64,000 nt of DNA from Rhizobium giardinii bv. giardinii H152. Lineage in GTDB: Bacteria; Pseudomonadota; Alphaproteobacteria; Rhizobiales; Rhizobiaceae. Positions 1 through 9,719 of this stretch are shown in pieces. A program made the position numbers and the translations under genes. Where the stretch lies: positions 35,887-99,886 of the forward strand of contig NZ_KB902702.1 of assembly GCF_000379605.1 (NCBI RefSeq), given 5' to 3'. The notes under the pieces are model-generated. The model saw only the letters and a program-made list of their open reading frames with translations, made no database searches and was not told where the DNA came from. How positions within the stretch are numbered: the first letter of the stretch is position 1; each line of letters opens with the position of its first letter.

Positions 1-277
1 CAGGACGCGTGACGTACCGGAGCTGCGATGCTGAATGCCGGCACCGGAGACTGCGCCACGAAGTCGTCGCGAGGCAGAGGGTCCGAAGTCGGGGTCTGTA
101 GGGGGGGAAAGCTCCCGAGAGAACGCCAAACGGGGCGCTGGAAGGCGTCACATATACTTATTCGTTAGCGACGGCTTCCAGTGCCCCGTCCGGATGAACT
201 CTTGTCGAAACCACGGTGGAAACACGCGGGGACGTTGCCGGCCGCCATGTTGTTCCCCAAGCAAAGAAAGCGCAGCC
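1..277. other. left-edge non-coding stretch
   Basis: I see no convincing gene here. An open frame runs in from position 35 to the gene starting at 278, but its early part has a skewed, arginine- and cysteine-rich composition and no ribosome binding site. The stretch probably holds the promoter of the small gene at 278 and perhaps the end of a transcript entering from the left. Confidence 0.4.
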
Positions 278-649
278 ATGTCCCATAGTCCGCCGCCCCT
301 CAGTCCGGATCTCAAGGTGTTTTTTCGCGTAGCTGCGACAGCCTGGCTCAATCATGCCTTTTGCCGAGTGCGCCGATGCCGCCGAGACGGTCAATGCCTT
401 GCAAGGCTGGCCGCAAACGGAGAGGTTCAGTGCTTCCGTCAGATGAAAAATGCGGATGTCGACGAAATGATGAATTTTCTGGCCAATACCGTCGAACTTT
501 CGACGCCCGACCGATTGGCGGCGAGCCTCGCTAGGGCGAAAACGCAGGAGGAGCGCGAGATGATTGAATTCAGGTACTGGCTGTTTCGCCACTATCATTC
601 GGAAATGGTAAAGGCGGGGCTGAGATCCGTCACCCCCGAAAGGCAGTGA
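278..649 (+). CDS. small hypothetical protein
   Basis: A 123-residue protein that I do not recognise. The ATG at 278 is chosen because an AAGAAAG-like purine stretch lies just upstream and because the preceding in-frame sequence looks non-coding. The N-terminal half holds four cysteines (about residues 26-50) among many arginines. The C-terminal half looks helical and acidic, with residues such as DVDEMMNFL and QEEREMIEFRYWLF. No signal peptide or membrane segment is visible. Its 3' end overlaps the 3' end of the convergent RidA gene by 20 bp. The helical C-terminus suggests a small soluble regulatory or scaffold protein, but this is only a guess. Confidence 0.5.
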   Translation: MSHSPPPLSPDLKVFFRVAATAWLNHAFCRVRRCRRDGQCLARLAANGEVQCFRQMKNADVDEMMNFLANTVELSTPDRLAASLARAKTQEEREMIEFRYWLFRHYHSEMVKAGLRSVTPERQ

Positions 650-1016
650 CTTCGATCTCGATCAGCATTTCCGGGCGGATCAGGTCGCAGACCACCATCG
701 TCGCTGCCGGGCGGATCTCGGAGAAAGTTTCGCCCAGAATAGGAAATACCACATCGGCCAAGGCCGCATCGGTGACGTAGTAGTGATTGCGCACCACGTC
801 CTTCAGCGAAAACCCGGCTTCCGCCAGCGCGCCTTCGATCGTCTTCAGGCAGTTGCGGGTCTGCTCTTCCACCGTCTCCGGCATGGTCATGGTGGCATAG
901 TCGTAGCCGGTCGTACCGGAAACGAAGCACCAGTCACCCTGCACGAGCGCACGCGAATAGCCCGCCGTCCTTTCGAACGGCGAGCCGGAAGAGATCAGCT
1001 TGCGCGGGCTCCGCAC
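630..1016 (-). CDS. RidA family protein (YjgF/YER057c/UK114)
   Basis: A 128-residue RidA-family protein. RidA enzymes hydrolyse reactive enamine/imine intermediates released by PLP enzymes, although many relatives have other small-molecule roles. The family pattern is clear: KLISSGSPFE near the start, FVSGTTGYD around residues 32-40, and a C-terminal IRPEMLIEIEVTA block. In the canonical family an arginine near residue 105 binds the carboxylate; here an Arg sits in LIRPEMLIEIE, which fits. The start is a GTG 6 bp after the leuD stop, so it is probably co-transcribed with leuD, a branched-chain amino acid gene in which RidA chemistry makes sense. The GTG has no strong Shine-Dalgarno, so the exact start is uncertain. 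Confidence 0.85.
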   Translation of the reverse strand: MRSPRKLISSGSPFERTAGYSRALVQGDWCFVSGTTGYDYATMTMPETVEEQTRNCLKTIEGALAEAGFSLKDVVRNHYYVTDAALADVVFPILGETFSEIRPAATMVVCDLIRPEMLIEIEVTAFRG

Positions 1017-1022
1017 CGGGTC

Positions 1023-1628
1023 TCAGGCCCAGGGATGCGAAGCGGCATTGGCCTTCTCGAATGTATCGATGGCGGAGGCCTTCTCCAGCGTCAGGCCGAT
1101 ATCGTCGAGGCCGTTCAGCATGCAGTGACGCTTGAATTCGTCGAGCTCAAAGGTGATCTTGCCGCCGTCCGGACCGGTGATTTCCTGGGCTTCCAGGTCG
1201 ACCGTCAGGATGGCGTTGGAGCCGCGGCTGGCGTCATCCATCAGCTTTTCCAGGTCTTCCGGAGAGACCACGACCGGCAGGATGCCGTTCTTGAAACAGT
1301 TGTTGTAGAAGATGTCGGCGAACGAGGTCGAGATGACGCAGCGGATACCGAAGTCGAGCAGGGCCCAGGGCGCATGTTCGCGCGACGAGCCGCAGCCGAA
1401 ATTGTCGCCGGCAACCAGGATCTTGGCGTTCTGGTAGGCGGGCTTGTTGAGCACGAAATCCGGATTGACCGAGCCGTCCTCGTTGTAGCGGGCTTCGGCG
1501 AACAGTCCGGTGCCAAGGCCGGTGCGCTTGATCGTCTTCAGGTAATCCTTCGGAATGATCATGTCCGTGTCGATATTGACGACGGGAAGGGGCGCGGCAA
1601 CGCCGGTGAGCTTGACGAACTTGTCCAT
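1023..1628 (-). CDS. leuD: 3-isopropylmalate dehydratase small subunit
   Basis: LeuD pairs with LeuC to isomerise 2-isopropylmalate to 3-isopropylmalate in leucine synthesis. The 201-residue product starts [18 protein letters not shown], the usual rhizobial N-terminus. It has [10 protein letters not shown] and the swivel-domain signature [17 protein letters not shown]. An upstream in-frame start seven residues earlier is possible, but the ATG at 1628 gives the family-standard length. LeuC is not in the window, and a detached leuD is normal in Rhizobiaceae. The RidA gene follows 6 bp downstream and a small membrane protein gene lies upstream on the same strand. Confidence 0.96.
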   Translation of the reverse strand: MDKFVKLTGVAAPLPVVNIDTDMIIPKDYLKTIKRTGLGTGLFAEARYNEDGSVNPDFVLNKPAYQNAKILVAGDNFGCGSSREHAPWALLDFGIRCVISTSFADIFYNNCFKNGILPVVVSPEDLEKLMDDASRGSNAILTVDLEAQEITGPDGGKITFELDEFKRHCMLNGLDDIGLTLEKASAIDTFEKANAASHPWA

Positions 1629-1744
1629 GGCAATGGCCTTCGATTTCAACGGGACGGAAAAATTTCCGCCCAGCGTTTAGAGCAATTTTACGCCGAAATG
1701 AAGGAAAATCTGACGCAGGGGCGGCGGAAGCCGGCGTCCAGTCC

Positions 1745-1990
1745 TCAGAGATCGATGATCGTGCCGCGTCCGTCGTTCCAGATGCGCGGTTCGCGCTGCG
1801 GCTGGCGAGGTGCGCGGTTGGCGGTTGCGCGCACCGGCTTCGGCGAAAGCCGCGCGGAAATGGCGCTGCCGATAAGAAGCACGGTCGCGATGCCGGCGAG
1901 CGCCAGGCCGAGCGAAGCCGTGAACACCAGCGCCATCAGCGTGAACGCGATGCCGGCGGCCGTGAGGAGGAGAGAGCGAATGCTTTGCAT
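1745..1990 (-). CDS. small membrane protein, unknown function
   Basis: An 81-residue protein with two closely spaced hydrophobic segments (about residues 5-22 and 25-43), then a basic, proline/arginine-rich cytoplasmic-type tail ending in WNDGRGTIIDL. The ATG at 1990 is preferred over an in-frame GTG nine bases earlier, because an AAAGGTG Shine-Dalgarno overlaps that GTG and sits at normal distance from the ATG. I do not recognise a named family. It lies 116 bp upstream of leuD on the same strand and is divergent from the CoA lyase gene. A function cannot be assigned. Confidence 0.6.
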   Translation of the reverse strand: MQSIRSLLLTAAGIAFTLMALVFTASLGLALAGIATVLLIGSAISARLSPKPVRATANRAPRQPQREPRIWNDGRGTIIDL

Positions 1991-2117
1991 GATCGTCACC
2001 TTTCGTTAGCTGAAATGTGGGCCCGCCGGCCCCGCCTTGCAAGACCTTCTTTGGTATTGCCCTGCCTGCTGACAGGTCTGCCTTGCGAAAACGGCGAAAG
2101 ACGGGCACAAAAGCCGC

Positions 2118-3020
2118 ATGAATTCAGTTGCCGCCCGCCATCCCGCCCGCCTGCGCCGCTCGGTGCTCTGCGTGCCTGCCGACAATGGCCGCGCGCTAAC
2201 CAAGGTCTCCACGCTTGCCTGCGACGCGGTGATCTACGATCTCGAGGATGCCGTTTCCGTCGACAACAAGGCCGCCGCCCGCCGGACGCTTGCCGATCAT
2301 CTTGCCCGCAAACGGCGCAGCGATATCGAAGTGATCGTCCGCATCAACGGCCTGAAAACCCCCTTCGGCGAAAAGGATCTGGCTGCGGTGCTTCCGCTTG
2401 CGCCCGATGCCATCCTGCTGCCCAAGGTGGAAAGCCCGCAGGATATCCTGGCGGTCGCGGACGTGCTGTCGGAAAACGACGCGCCGGATGCCGTGCGCCT
2501 CTGGGCGATGATCGAGACCCCGCACGGGGTGCTCAATGCCGCTGCCATCGCCGAGACCGGCCGCACGCGCGGCGGCAGGCTCGATTGCCTGGTGCCGGGC
2601 CTCAACGATCTGCGCAAGGAAACCGGTGTGGCCGCCTTGCCGGGCCGCACCTATCTCGTGCCGTGGCTGATGCAGATCCTGCTCGCCGGCCGCAGCTGCG
2701 GTCTCGATGTCATCGACGCCGTCTTCAACAATATCAGCGATACGGCCGGGTTCGCTGCGGAATGCGCCGAGGGCCGCGACATGGGTTTCGACGGCAAGAT
2801 GCTGATCCACCCGGCCCAGATCGGCCCCGCAAACGACCATTTCGGGGTCGATGCCGCCGCCGTCACCGAGGCCAGAGCCATCATTGATGCCTTCGCGCTC
2901 CCGGAAAACCGCGACAAGGGCGTCATCAATCTCAATGGCCTGATGGTCGAACGCCTGCATCTCGAGCAGGCCCTGCGCCTCGCCGCAAAGGCAGAGGCCA
3001 TTCAGCGTAAAAGGACGTGA
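2118..3020 (+). CDS. HpcH/HpaI aldolase family CoA ester lyase (CitE-like)
   Basis: A 300-residue member of the citrate lyase beta / malyl-CoA lyase family. These are TIM-barrel enzymes that cleave or hydrolyse acyl-CoA esters such as malyl-CoA using Mg2+. Visible family motifs are RRSVLCVPADN at the start, CDAVIYDLEDAV (metal/substrate binding), RINGLKTPFGEKDL, LPKVESPQDI, WAMIETPHGVLNA, and GFDGKMLIHPAQI near residue 235. Stand-alone CitE-like proteins may act as (S)-citramalyl-CoA or malyl-CoA lyases or thioesterases, and sequence alone does not decide which. A DUF1737 gene follows after 3 bp, so the two are translationally close and probably one operon. Confidence 0.88.
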   Translation: MNSVAARHPARLRRSVLCVPADNGRALTKVSTLACDAVIYDLEDAVSVDNKAAARRTLADHLARKRRSDIEVIVRINGLKTPFGEKDLAAVLPLAPDAILLPKVESPQDILAVADVLSENDAPDAVRLWAMIETPHGVLNAAAIAETGRTRGGRLDCLVPGLNDLRKETGVAALPGRTYLVPWLMQILLAGRSCGLDVIDAVFNNISDTAGFAAECAEGRDMGFDGKMLIHPAQIGPANDHFGVDAAAVTEARAIIDAFALPENRDKGVINLNGLMVERLHLEQALRLAAKAEAIQRKRT

Positions 3021-3023
3021 AGC

Positions 3024-3230
3024 ATGAAACTCTACCGCTTTCTTACCGGCACGGACGATGCCGCATTCTGCCACCGCGTCACCGACGCCCTCAACAAGGG
3101 CTGGTCGCTGCATGGCTCGCCGGCGCTTTCCTTCAACAGCCAGACGGGCCAGCCGATGACCGGACAGGCGATCGTCAAGGAGGTCGAGGGCAAGGACTAT
3201 CACCCCGACATGAAACTCTCCGAGCAGTGA
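3024..3230 (+). CDS. DUF1737 domain protein
   Basis: A 68-residue protein matching the DUF1737 pattern: an N-terminal YRFLTGTDDAAFCHRV, then ALNKGWSLHGSP, as in many small proteobacterial proteins of unknown role. It starts 3 bp after the CoA lyase stop with AAGGACGTG as ribosome binding site, so it is in the same transcript. A near-perfect terminator hairpin lies immediately downstream. The function is unknown. In this family the domain is also found fused to other small proteins, which suggests a binding rather than catalytic role. Confidence 0.8.
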   Translation: MKLYRFLTGTDDAAFCHRVTDALNKGWSLHGSPALSFNSQTGQPMTGQAIVKEVEGKDYHPDMKLSEQ

Positions 3231-3234
3231 AATG

Positions 3235-3270
3235 AAAAGCGCCGCGCATCATGTGATACGCGGCGCTTTT
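3235..3270. terminator. bidirectional rho-independent terminator
   Basis: A perfect 12-bp stem, AAAAGCGCCGCG paired with CGCGGCGCTTTT, around a 12-base loop. The A-run on one side and T-run on the other let it work both ways. It sits between the convergent DUF1737 gene and metallopeptidase gene. Confidence 0.9.
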
Positions 3271-3289
3271 CATGGGTCCTTCGGGCGGT

Positions 3290-3724
3290 TTAACCGCCCA
3301 CATGCTCGACGCTTGCCTCGATCCGCTCCATGTCGTCGTCGGACAGGCCGAAATGATGGCCGATCTCGTGGATCAGCACATGGGTGACGATGTCGCCCAG
3401 CGTCTCCTCGTTTTCCGCCCAGTAATCGAGGATCGGCCGGCGGTAGAGGATGATCCGGTTCGGCACCTGGCCGGTCTCCATGCTGAAGCGCTCGCCGATG
3501 CCGCGTCCTTCGAACAGGCCCAGGAGGTCGAAGGGCGTCTCCAGCGCCATGTCCTCGAAGACGTCCTCGGTCGGAAAGTCGTCGATCTCGATGGTGAGGT
3601 TGGTGGCAAGCGCCCGGAATTCCTCCGGCAGATGGCTGTAGGCCTCCAGTGCCAGGGATTCGAATGTGCTGATTGTCGGCGCATGACGTTCACGCCAATC
3701 ATCGGTTTGGTCTATGCGGGCCAT
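3290..3724 (-). CDS. zincin-like metallopeptidase (DUF1025/MtfA-like small zincin)
   Basis: A 144-residue protein with the zinc signature HEIGHHFGLSDDDME near the C-terminus (HExxH plus a downstream acidic residue). A helical N-terminus, ALEAYSHLPEEFRAL, matches the family of small possible Zn-dependent proteases common in actinobacteria and alphaproteobacteria. The ATG at 3724 is chosen because AAGGAG lies five bases upstream; an in-frame GTG at 3730 overlaps that site. Its substrate is unknown. It is convergent with the DUF1737 gene and divergent from imuA, with the SOS box about 135 bp from its start on the other strand. Confidence 0.8.
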   Translation of the reverse strand: MARIDQTDDWRERHAPTISTFESLALEAYSHLPEEFRALATNLTIEIDDFPTEDVFEDMALETPFDLLGLFEGRGIGERFSMETGQVPNRIILYRRPILDYWAENEETLGDIVTHVLIHEIGHHFGLSDDDMERIEASVEHVGG

Positions 3725-3857
3725 GGGCACTCCTTGCTGCCCCTTGATATAGCCATTTCATCAGCGTTTTTCGAGGGTTGAATTTTGATGCGTCCTGTCA
3801 AGGAATAAATTCTTATAAAATACCGTTGACTCTTCTCCGAAGCTCTGGAATCAATAA

Positions 3858-3872
3858 GAACATAACAGGAAC
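3858..3872 (+). promoter_or_regulatory. LexA-binding SOS box of imuAB-dnaE2
   Basis: The sequence GAAC-ATAACAG-GAAC is an exact match to the alphaproteobacterial direct-repeat SOS box (GAAC-N7-GAAC, equivalent to GTTC-N7-GTTC). It ends 21 bp before the imuA start codon, so LexA bound here would block transcription of the whole mutagenesis operon. Confidence 0.9.
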
Positions 3873-3893
3873 AATCTGGATTGGAGTAACGTC

Positions 3894-4826
3894 ATGGTGC
3901 AGGCGCCCATGGCGCGTGAGCAGCTTTTTGCGCTCCGTGAAGAGATAGCAAGGCTGGAAGGCAAACCGGTCCCCGCCATGGCGGCGGCGAGACAGGAGGC
4001 CTTGGCCGAACGGGGCGGCAGGGACAGGGAAAAGCCTCGCCTGCCGCTGGGCGTGACGATGCTGGATGAGGCGTTGGAGGGTGGCGTGCCGCTCGACGGA
4101 TTGTCGGAAATCCGCTCGTCTTGTCTGCGCGATGCGACGGCCTCGGCCGGTTTTGCCCTGGCGCTTTCCGCCCTCATGCAAAAACAGGCGACGGCCGATG
4201 CCACGCCGATCCTCTGGATCGCCGACAGGGTCACGTCGATGGAGACGGGCGTGCCTTATGCGTTGGGGCTCAAGGATTTCGGCCTCGATCCGCAGCGTTT
4301 CCTTCATGCGGCACCGCGCAAGCTGGACGAGGCCCTCTGGCTTGCCGAAACGGCGGTCGAAAGCGGCGCCTTCGCCGTCACCCTGTTGGAGGTCAAGGGC
4401 AATCCCGCGCATTTCGGCCTGACCGAAAGCCGGAGGCTCAGTCTCAGGGCAAGGGCGGCTGGGCGACCGCTCCTCCTGTTGCGGCAATCCGGAGAAGAGG
4501 AGGCAAGCAGTACTGCCTTCCGGTTTCTCGTGGAACCCGCGCCTGCGGCCATCCGGCTTTTGCCGGACCGGTCGATGCTTGACGGCAGCATCGGCCATCC
4601 GGTTTTCCGTCTCACCCTGGAGAAGAGCCGAAATCCGGCGCCTCTCTCCCTCATTCTGGAGTGGAATCCCCATGACCGTCAGTTTTTCCCCGCCCGCGAG
4701 CCGGAATATGCTCGGCCTCCGCTCAAGCGCACAGCGCATCCTGGCTCTCGCCTTTCCGCATCTCTCAACCGACCGGATCGCCCGCAGGAAATGGGGTCCG
4801 TCATGGCGTTCGACCAGGCGTCCTGA
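3894..4826 (+). CDS. imuA: ImuA, SOS mutagenesis accessory protein
   Basis: ImuA is the RecA/SulA-related member of the damage-induced mutasome with ImuB and DnaE2. The 310-residue frame has an N-terminal helical part, then LPLGVTMLDEALEGGVPLDGLSEI, which is the ImuA counterpart of the RecA-like core entry. It continues with TPILWIADR and a hydrophobic beta-strand pattern. A GGAG ribosome binding site lies seven bases before the ATG at 3894. The frame runs about 50 codons past the point where imuB starts, so the two genes overlap by 155 bp. The last 50 residues are rich in proline and arginine and may be a lineage-specific tail. An SOS box lies directly upstream. Confidence 0.92.
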   Translation: MVQAPMAREQLFALREEIARLEGKPVPAMAAARQEALAERGGRDREKPRLPLGVTMLDEALEGGVPLDGLSEIRSSCLRDATASAGFALALSALMQKQATADATPILWIADRVTSMETGVPYALGLKDFGLDPQRFLHAAPRKLDEALWLAETAVESGAFAVTLLEVKGNPAHFGLTESRRLSLRARAAGRPLLLLRQSGEEEASSTAFRFLVEPAPAAIRLLPDRSMLDGSIGHPVFRLTLEKSRNPAPLSLILEWNPHDRQFFPAREPEYARPPLKRTAHPGSRLSASLNRPDRPQEMGSVMAFDQAS

Positions 4827-6285
4827 GGCCCAACCCCTCGTCTGCTCCGGCCGGCTCAACAATGCCATGCGGCTGACGGCCCTCGACGAGGCCGCCGAAG
4901 CGATCGGCCTTAGGAAAAATCAGGCTGTGGCGGAAGCGCGGGCCATCTGTCCGAAGCTTGATGTCGTCGAGGAGGATCCGGCGGCCGATCGCCGCCTGCT
5001 CGACGGTATCGCCGACTGGTGCGACCGCTATACGCCCCTGGTGGCCCTTGATGGCCGTGACGGGCTGTTTCTCGATATCACCGGCTGCACCCATCTTTTC
5101 GGCGGCGAGAAGGCGCTGCTCCAGGATGTCCTGTCGCGGCTCTTCCAGATGGGGATCGATGCGCGCGGCGCCATCTCGTCCGCGCCCGGTCTTTCCTGGG
5201 GGATCGCCCGCTTCGGCAATGGCGACGTCATTGCCGACGAAGAGATGGAGCTTGTACTTTCACCCCTGCCGGTTGCCGCGCTGCGACTGGAGGAGGAGAC
5301 CGTCGCCGCGTTGCAGAAGCTCGGCTTGAAACAGGTCGGCGATCTTATCCATGCGCCGCGTGCGCCGCTGGCGCGCCGCTTCGGAGCGCATCTGCTGTTG
5401 CGGCTCGATCAGGCGCTTGGCCTTGACGAGGAGCCGGTCTCGCCGCGCCGGCCCGTTGCCAGCCTTTCCGCCGAACGCCGCTTGGCCGAGCCCGTTCAGG
5501 CGGAAGAAGACATCCTGCATCTGACCGGGCAGATCGCCCTGTCGCTGAAAACCAGCCTGGAGGAGCGTGGCGCGGGTGGACGGGCTTTCGAGCTCGTGCT
5601 GTTCCGGGTCGATGGCCGGGTCTTTCGGGTCGCGGCCGGCGCCTCGCAGCCGCTGCGCGATCCCAGGCGCATCGCCGCGCTCTTTTCCGAACGTCTTCAG
5701 GCGGTTCATGACGATCTCGATGCCGGTTATGGTTTCGAGATCCTGCGGCTGAACGTCACGCGCCATGAAGCCTTCGATGCCGCGCAGGAGGATTTCGCTG
5801 GCGACCGGCAAAAGAATGTTTCCCTCGCAGGCTTCGTCGACCGCGTCTCGGCCCGCCTCGGCGAAGATTGTCTGCAGAGTTTTCACCTGTGTGAAAGCCA
5901 TGTGCCGGAACGGGCGGTGATCGCTGCTCCTGCCATCCGCACGCTGTCTTCCGGCAAGGGGCCGGAGAACAGCGGTGTCTCCTGGTCCCGCGGCGAGCGG
6001 CCGCTCAGGCTGTTCCCGAGGCCGGAAGCGGTGGAGGTTTCCTTGGCGGAAGTGCCGGAGGGCCCGCCGGAAAGCTTCCGCTGGCGGCGCATGCTGCACC
6101 GCGTCTCGCGCAGCGAGGGACCGGAGCGGCTTGCCATGGAATGGTGGATCGATGGCCCTGACGCTGGCGCACGGGATTATTTCCGCATCGAGGACGACAC
6201 CGGCCATCGTTTCTGGATCTATCGCGAAGGCCTTTACGGCCAGCTGCCACCGCCGCGCTGGTTCATGCATGGGATTTTCGCATGA
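4672..6285 (+). CDS. imuB: ImuB, catalytically inactive Y-family polymerase homologue
   Basis: ImuB bridges DnaE2 to the beta clamp in translesion synthesis. The 537-residue product begins with [17 protein letters not shown], where active Y-family polymerases carry the metal-binding DxDxF motif; the aspartates are missing, as is usual in ImuB. Further family blocks are [35 protein letters not shown], and a helix-hairpin-helix-like stretch around [15 protein letters not shown]. The ATG at 4672 has TCTGGAG upstream. A later ATG at 4708 (MLGLRSS) would shorten the overlap with imuA but has weaker signals. The stop overlaps the dnaE2 start as ATGA. Confidence 0.93.
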   Translation: MTVSFSPPASRNMLGLRSSAQRILALAFPHLSTDRIARRKWGPSWRSTRRPEAQPLVCSGRLNNAMRLTALDEAAEAIGLRKNQAVAEARAICPKLDVVEEDPAADRRLLDGIADWCDRYTPLVALDGRDGLFLDITGCTHLFGGEKALLQDVLSRLFQMGIDARGAISSAPGLSWGIARFGNGDVIADEEMELVLSPLPVAALRLEEETVAALQKLGLKQVGDLIHAPRAPLARRFGAHLLLRLDQALGLDEEPVSPRRPVASLSAERRLAEPVQAEEDILHLTGQIALSLKTSLEERGAGGRAFELVLFRVDGRVFRVAAGASQPLRDPRRIAALFSERLQAVHDDLDAGYGFEILRLNVTRHEAFDAAQEDFAGDRQKNVSLAGFVDRVSARLGEDCLQSFHLCESHVPERAVIAAPAIRTLSSGKGPENSGVSWSRGERPLRLFPRPEAVEVSLAEVPEGPPESFRWRRMLHRVSRSEGPERLAMEWWIDGPDAGARDYFRIEDDTGHRFWIYREGLYGQLPPPRWFMHGIFA

Positions 6286-9200
6286 ACCCCGTCCCGCGTT
6301 TTTTCGAGATCGGCGCCCGGACGAATTTCTCCTTTCTCGAAGGGGCGTCCAAGCCGGAGGAAATGGTAATCCAGGCCGCGTTGCTGAAACTCGCGGGTCT
6401 CGGGATCGCCGACCGGAATTCGGTCGCCGGCGTTGTCCGGGCTCATGCGCAGATCCGGGCGCTGGAGGAAAACTATGAAAGGACTGTCGCGGAAAACCGG
6501 GAGCGCCGCGAAAAGGGGCAGGCGGAAGAGAAACCCGTGAAGCCGGTTCCCTTCCAGCCGGGCGCAAGGCTGGTCTTTTCCGATGGCACGCCGGATATCC
6601 TTGCCTTCCCGCAAAACAGGAAGGGCTGGGCTCATCTCTGCCGCCTGCTGAGCGCCGGAAATCTCAGAACCCAGAAGGGTTCGTGCATCCTCACCGAGGC
6701 GGACCTTGCCGAATGGGGAGACGAGATGATGCTCGCCCTCGTTGCCAATCCCGCTTTGCTTGGTGATTCCGGCGAGCAGGAAAAGCTGGAAGACTGCCTT
6801 GCGCGCCTGAGGAAACGCTTTCGCGACAAACTCCATCTGCTGCTTTCCCCGTCCTATGGTGGCCGGGATGCCGAGGTGTTCGCAAATTTTTCCGTACTGG
6901 CCGCCCGCAACCGCATTCCGCTGATGGCGAGCAACCAGCCGCTCTACCACCACCCCGCCCGCCGTCCCCTGTCCGATATCGTCACCGCCATCCGCGAGCA
7001 TGTGACGATATCGGAAGCCGGCTTCCGGCTGGCCCCCAATGCGGAACGCTATCTCAAGGATGGACGCGAGATGACGCGCCTGTTTTGCGATTATCCAATG
7101 GCGGTCGCCAATACTGAAACGTTCTTCAGGCGCCTGTCCTTCTCGCTGGACGAGCTCAGCCACAATTATCCGGACGAAGGCGTCGAAGGCGAGACGCCAT
7201 CGCAGACGCTGGCGCGCCTGACCTGGGAAGGGGCGCGCGACCGATACCGAAAAGGCATTCCTGACAAGGTGTCGAAGCAAATCATCTACGAACTCGATCT
7301 CATCGCGAAGATGAAATACGAGCATTATTTCCTGACGGTGCGCAACATCGTCCATCACGCCCGCTATACGCTGAAAATCCTCTGCCAGGGGCGCGGGTCC
7401 GCCGCCAATTCCGTCATCTGTTTCTGCCTCGGCATCACGGAAGTCGATCCCACCTTGACGACGCTTCTGTTCGAGCGGTTCATTTCGACGGAGCGCAACG
7501 AGCCGCCGGATATCGATGTCGATTTCGAGCATGAACGCCGCGAAGAGGTGATCCAGCACATCTATGAGAAATACGGCATCGAACATGCCGGCCTGACGGC
7601 GGCGGTGACGAGCTACCGTGCCCGATCGGCCGGCCGCGAAGTGGCCAAGGCCTTCGGCCTGTCGGAAGATGTGCAATCGGCCCTTGCCAGCACGGTCTGG
7701 GGCTGGTCGGCGGCGGATCTGACGGAACGGGAGGCGAGAGCGGCCGGGCTCGATCTTTCCGATCCGACGACGAGGGATGTCCTCAAATATGCGACCGAAC
7801 TGATGGGTTTTCCGCGGCACCTGACCCAGCATGTCGGCGGTTTCGTCATCACGCGCGACCGGCTGGACGAGGTCATGCCGATCATGCCGACGGCCATGCC
7901 CAATCGCTACATGGTCGAATGGGACAAGGATGATCTGGATACGATCGGCATCCTGAAGATCGACATTCTCGCTCTTGGAATGCTCACCTGCCTGAAAAAG
8001 GCGTTCGGCCTCCTGGACACGCATTACGGTCGTCAGATCACGCTTGGCGGCTTCGGCGACATGGCGGACGAGGCGATCTATGCAATGATCTGCCGGGCGG
8101 ACACGGTCGGCGTCTTCCAGATCGAAAGCCGCGCGCAAATGAGCATGCTGCCGCGGCTGAGGCCGGAAAGATTCTACGATCTTGTCGTGGAGGTGGCGAT
8201 CGTCCGGCCGGGTCCCATCCAGGGAAACATGGTCCATCCCTATCTCAAGCGCCGGGAGGATCAGCGCAACAACAGGCCCATCGACTATCAGAAGCCGGAG
8301 CTCAAGGCGGTTCTGGAAAGAACGCTGGGCGTTCCGCTCTTTCAGGAGCAGGCAATGCAGATCGCCATTACCGCGGCAGGCTTTCCTCCCGCAAAAGCCG
8401 ACAGGCTGCGGCGCTCGATGGCGACATTCAAGCGGTCGGGACAGGTCAATTCCTTCAAGAAGGACATGATCGACGGCATGGTCGGGAACGGTTACCCGCG
8501 CGACTTTGCCGAACGCTGCTTCAGCCAGATCGAAGGCTTTGGCGAATACGGCTTTCCGGAAAGCCACGCGGCTTCCTTTGCCCTGCTTGTCTACGCCTCC
8601 TGCTGGGTCAAGGTCTATTATCCCGATGTCTTCTGTGCGGCGCTTTTGAATTCGCAGCCGATGGGATTTTATGCGCCGGCGCAGCTGGTGCGCGATGCGC
8701 GCGAGCATGGCGTCGAGATGCGCCCCGTCGATATCAATCATTCCAAATGGGATTGCCTTCTCGAGGATGCCGACTTCGACAGGGAGGCGATCGACCGACG
8801 CCATGTGTCCATGCGGGATATCATCAGGACGAAGAGGGCGGTGCGTCTCGGCTTCCGGCAGGTCAAGGGTCTTTCCGAGGCCGACATGGTCACGCTCGTC
8901 GAACAGCGCGGCCAGGGTTATGCCTCCGTGCGCGATCTGTGGCTGCGGTCGGGGTTGCAGAAATCCGACATCGAGCGGCTGGCGGATGCCGATGCCTTCC
9001 GGTCGATCGGGCTGTCGCGACGCGAGGCGCTCTGGGCCGTGCGGGCGCTCGATTCGAAGAATGCCGCGGAGAAACTGCCGCTGTTCGACCGCGCGGATCA
9101 CGCCGATCTTCAGGTCGAGCCGGAGACCTCTCTGCCGGAAATGCTGCCGGGCGAGCAGGTGATCGAGGATTACCGCTATCTCTCCCTGTCCCTGAAGGCA

Positions 9201-9719
9201 CATCCCGTTTCATTCCTGCGAAGCGACTTCGAAAAAAACAACATTATCAGGAACAGGGATCTGCTGGCGGTGCCCAATGGGCGGCGCGTCACCATTGCCG
9301 GGCTCGTGCTGGTGCGCCAGCGACCCGGCTCCGCCAAGGGGGTGATCTTCATGACACTGGAAGACGAGACGGGTGTTGCCAACGCCATCGTCTGGAACAA
9401 GACATTCGACCGGTTCCGCTCCGTCGTCATGGGCGCCCGGCTGGTGAAGATCACGGGCAGGCTCCAGAGCGAAAGCGGGGTGATCCACGTTGTGGTCGAT
9501 CAGATCGAGGACCTGACGCCGATGCTTGGCCTGCTGCAACGCGAGGCCCGTCGTTTTGGCGTGTCGGACCGGTCGGACGAAGCCCTGCGGCCGACCGCCG
9601 ACCATCGACAGAAGAAACGGGTGACTGTAGCGGCGCATTTCGGGAAGGGCGGAAAAGCGGCTCGCACCGAGGTCGCCGAGACCGCCAGCGTCATGCCGAA
9701 GGGGAGGAATTTTCATTGA
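6282..9719 (+). CDS. dnaE2: error-prone DNA polymerase III alpha DnaE2
   Basis: A C-family polymerase for damage-induced translesion synthesis. The 1145-residue protein starts with a PHP domain ([17 protein letters not shown], then [15 protein letters not shown]). There is a 30-residue charged insertion around residues 65-95. The polymerase core includes [21 protein letters not shown], the catalytic [16 protein letters not shown], and [18 protein letters not shown]-terminal OB fold ([30 protein letters not shown], shortened here to its key residues [10 protein letters not shown] and MTLEDETG) follows. The length is typical of DnaE2. The start codon overlaps imuB by ATGA, so the operon is translationally coupled and SOS-controlled. 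Confidence 0.96.
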   Translation: MNPVPRFFEIGARTNFSFLEGASKPEEMVIQAALLKLAGLGIADRNSVAGVVRAHAQIRALEENYERTVAENRERREKGQAEEKPVKPVPFQPGARLVFSDGTPDILAFPQNRKGWAHLCRLLSAGNLRTQKGSCILTEADLAEWGDEMMLALVANPALLGDSGEQEKLEDCLARLRKRFRDKLHLLLSPSYGGRDAEVFANFSVLAARNRIPLMASNQPLYHHPARRPLSDIVTAIREHVTISEAGFRLAPNAERYLKDGREMTRLFCDYPMAVANTETFFRRLSFSLDELSHNYPDEGVEGETPSQTLARLTWEGARDRYRKGIPDKVSKQIIYELDLIAKMKYEHYFLTVRNIVHHARYTLKILCQGRGSAANSVICFCLGITEVDPTLTTLLFERFISTERNEPPDIDVDFEHERREEVIQHIYEKYGIEHAGLTAAVTSYRARSAGREVAKAFGLSEDVQSALASTVWGWSAADLTEREARAAGLDLSDPTTRDVLKYATELMGFPRHLTQHVGGFVITRDRLDEVMPIMPTAMPNRYMVEWDKDDLDTIGILKIDILALGMLTCLKKAFGLLDTHYGRQITLGGFGDMADEAIYAMICRADTVGVFQIESRAQMSMLPRLRPERFYDLVVEVAIVRPGPIQGNMVHPYLKRREDQRNNRPIDYQKPELKAVLERTLGVPLFQEQAMQIAITAAGFPPAKADRLRRSMATFKRSGQVNSFKKDMIDGMVGNGYPRDFAERCFSQIEGFGEYGFPESHAASFALLVYASCWVKVYYPDVFCAALLNSQPMGFYAPAQLVRDAREHGVEMRPVDINHSKWDCLLEDADFDREAIDRRHVSMRDIIRTKRAVRLGFRQVKGLSEADMVTLVEQRGQGYASVRDLWLRSGLQKSDIERLADADAFRSIGLSRREALWAVRALDSKNAAEKLPLFDRADHADLQVEPETSLPEMLPGEQVIEDYRYLSLSLKAHPVSFLRSDFEKNNIIRNRDLLAVPNGRRVTIAGLVLVRQRPGSAKGVIFMTLEDETGVANAIVWNKTFDRFRSVVMGARLVKITGRLQSESGVIHVVVDQIEDLTPMLGLLQREARRFGVSDRSDEALRPTADHRQKKRVTVAAHFGKGGKAARTEVAETASVMPKGRNFH

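Noticed and set aside
6234-9203. A 989-codon open frame antisense to dnaE2
   Set aside because: It is the shadow of a high-GC gene in the opposite strand; its protein has no family motifs, while dnaE2 has full domain evidence.
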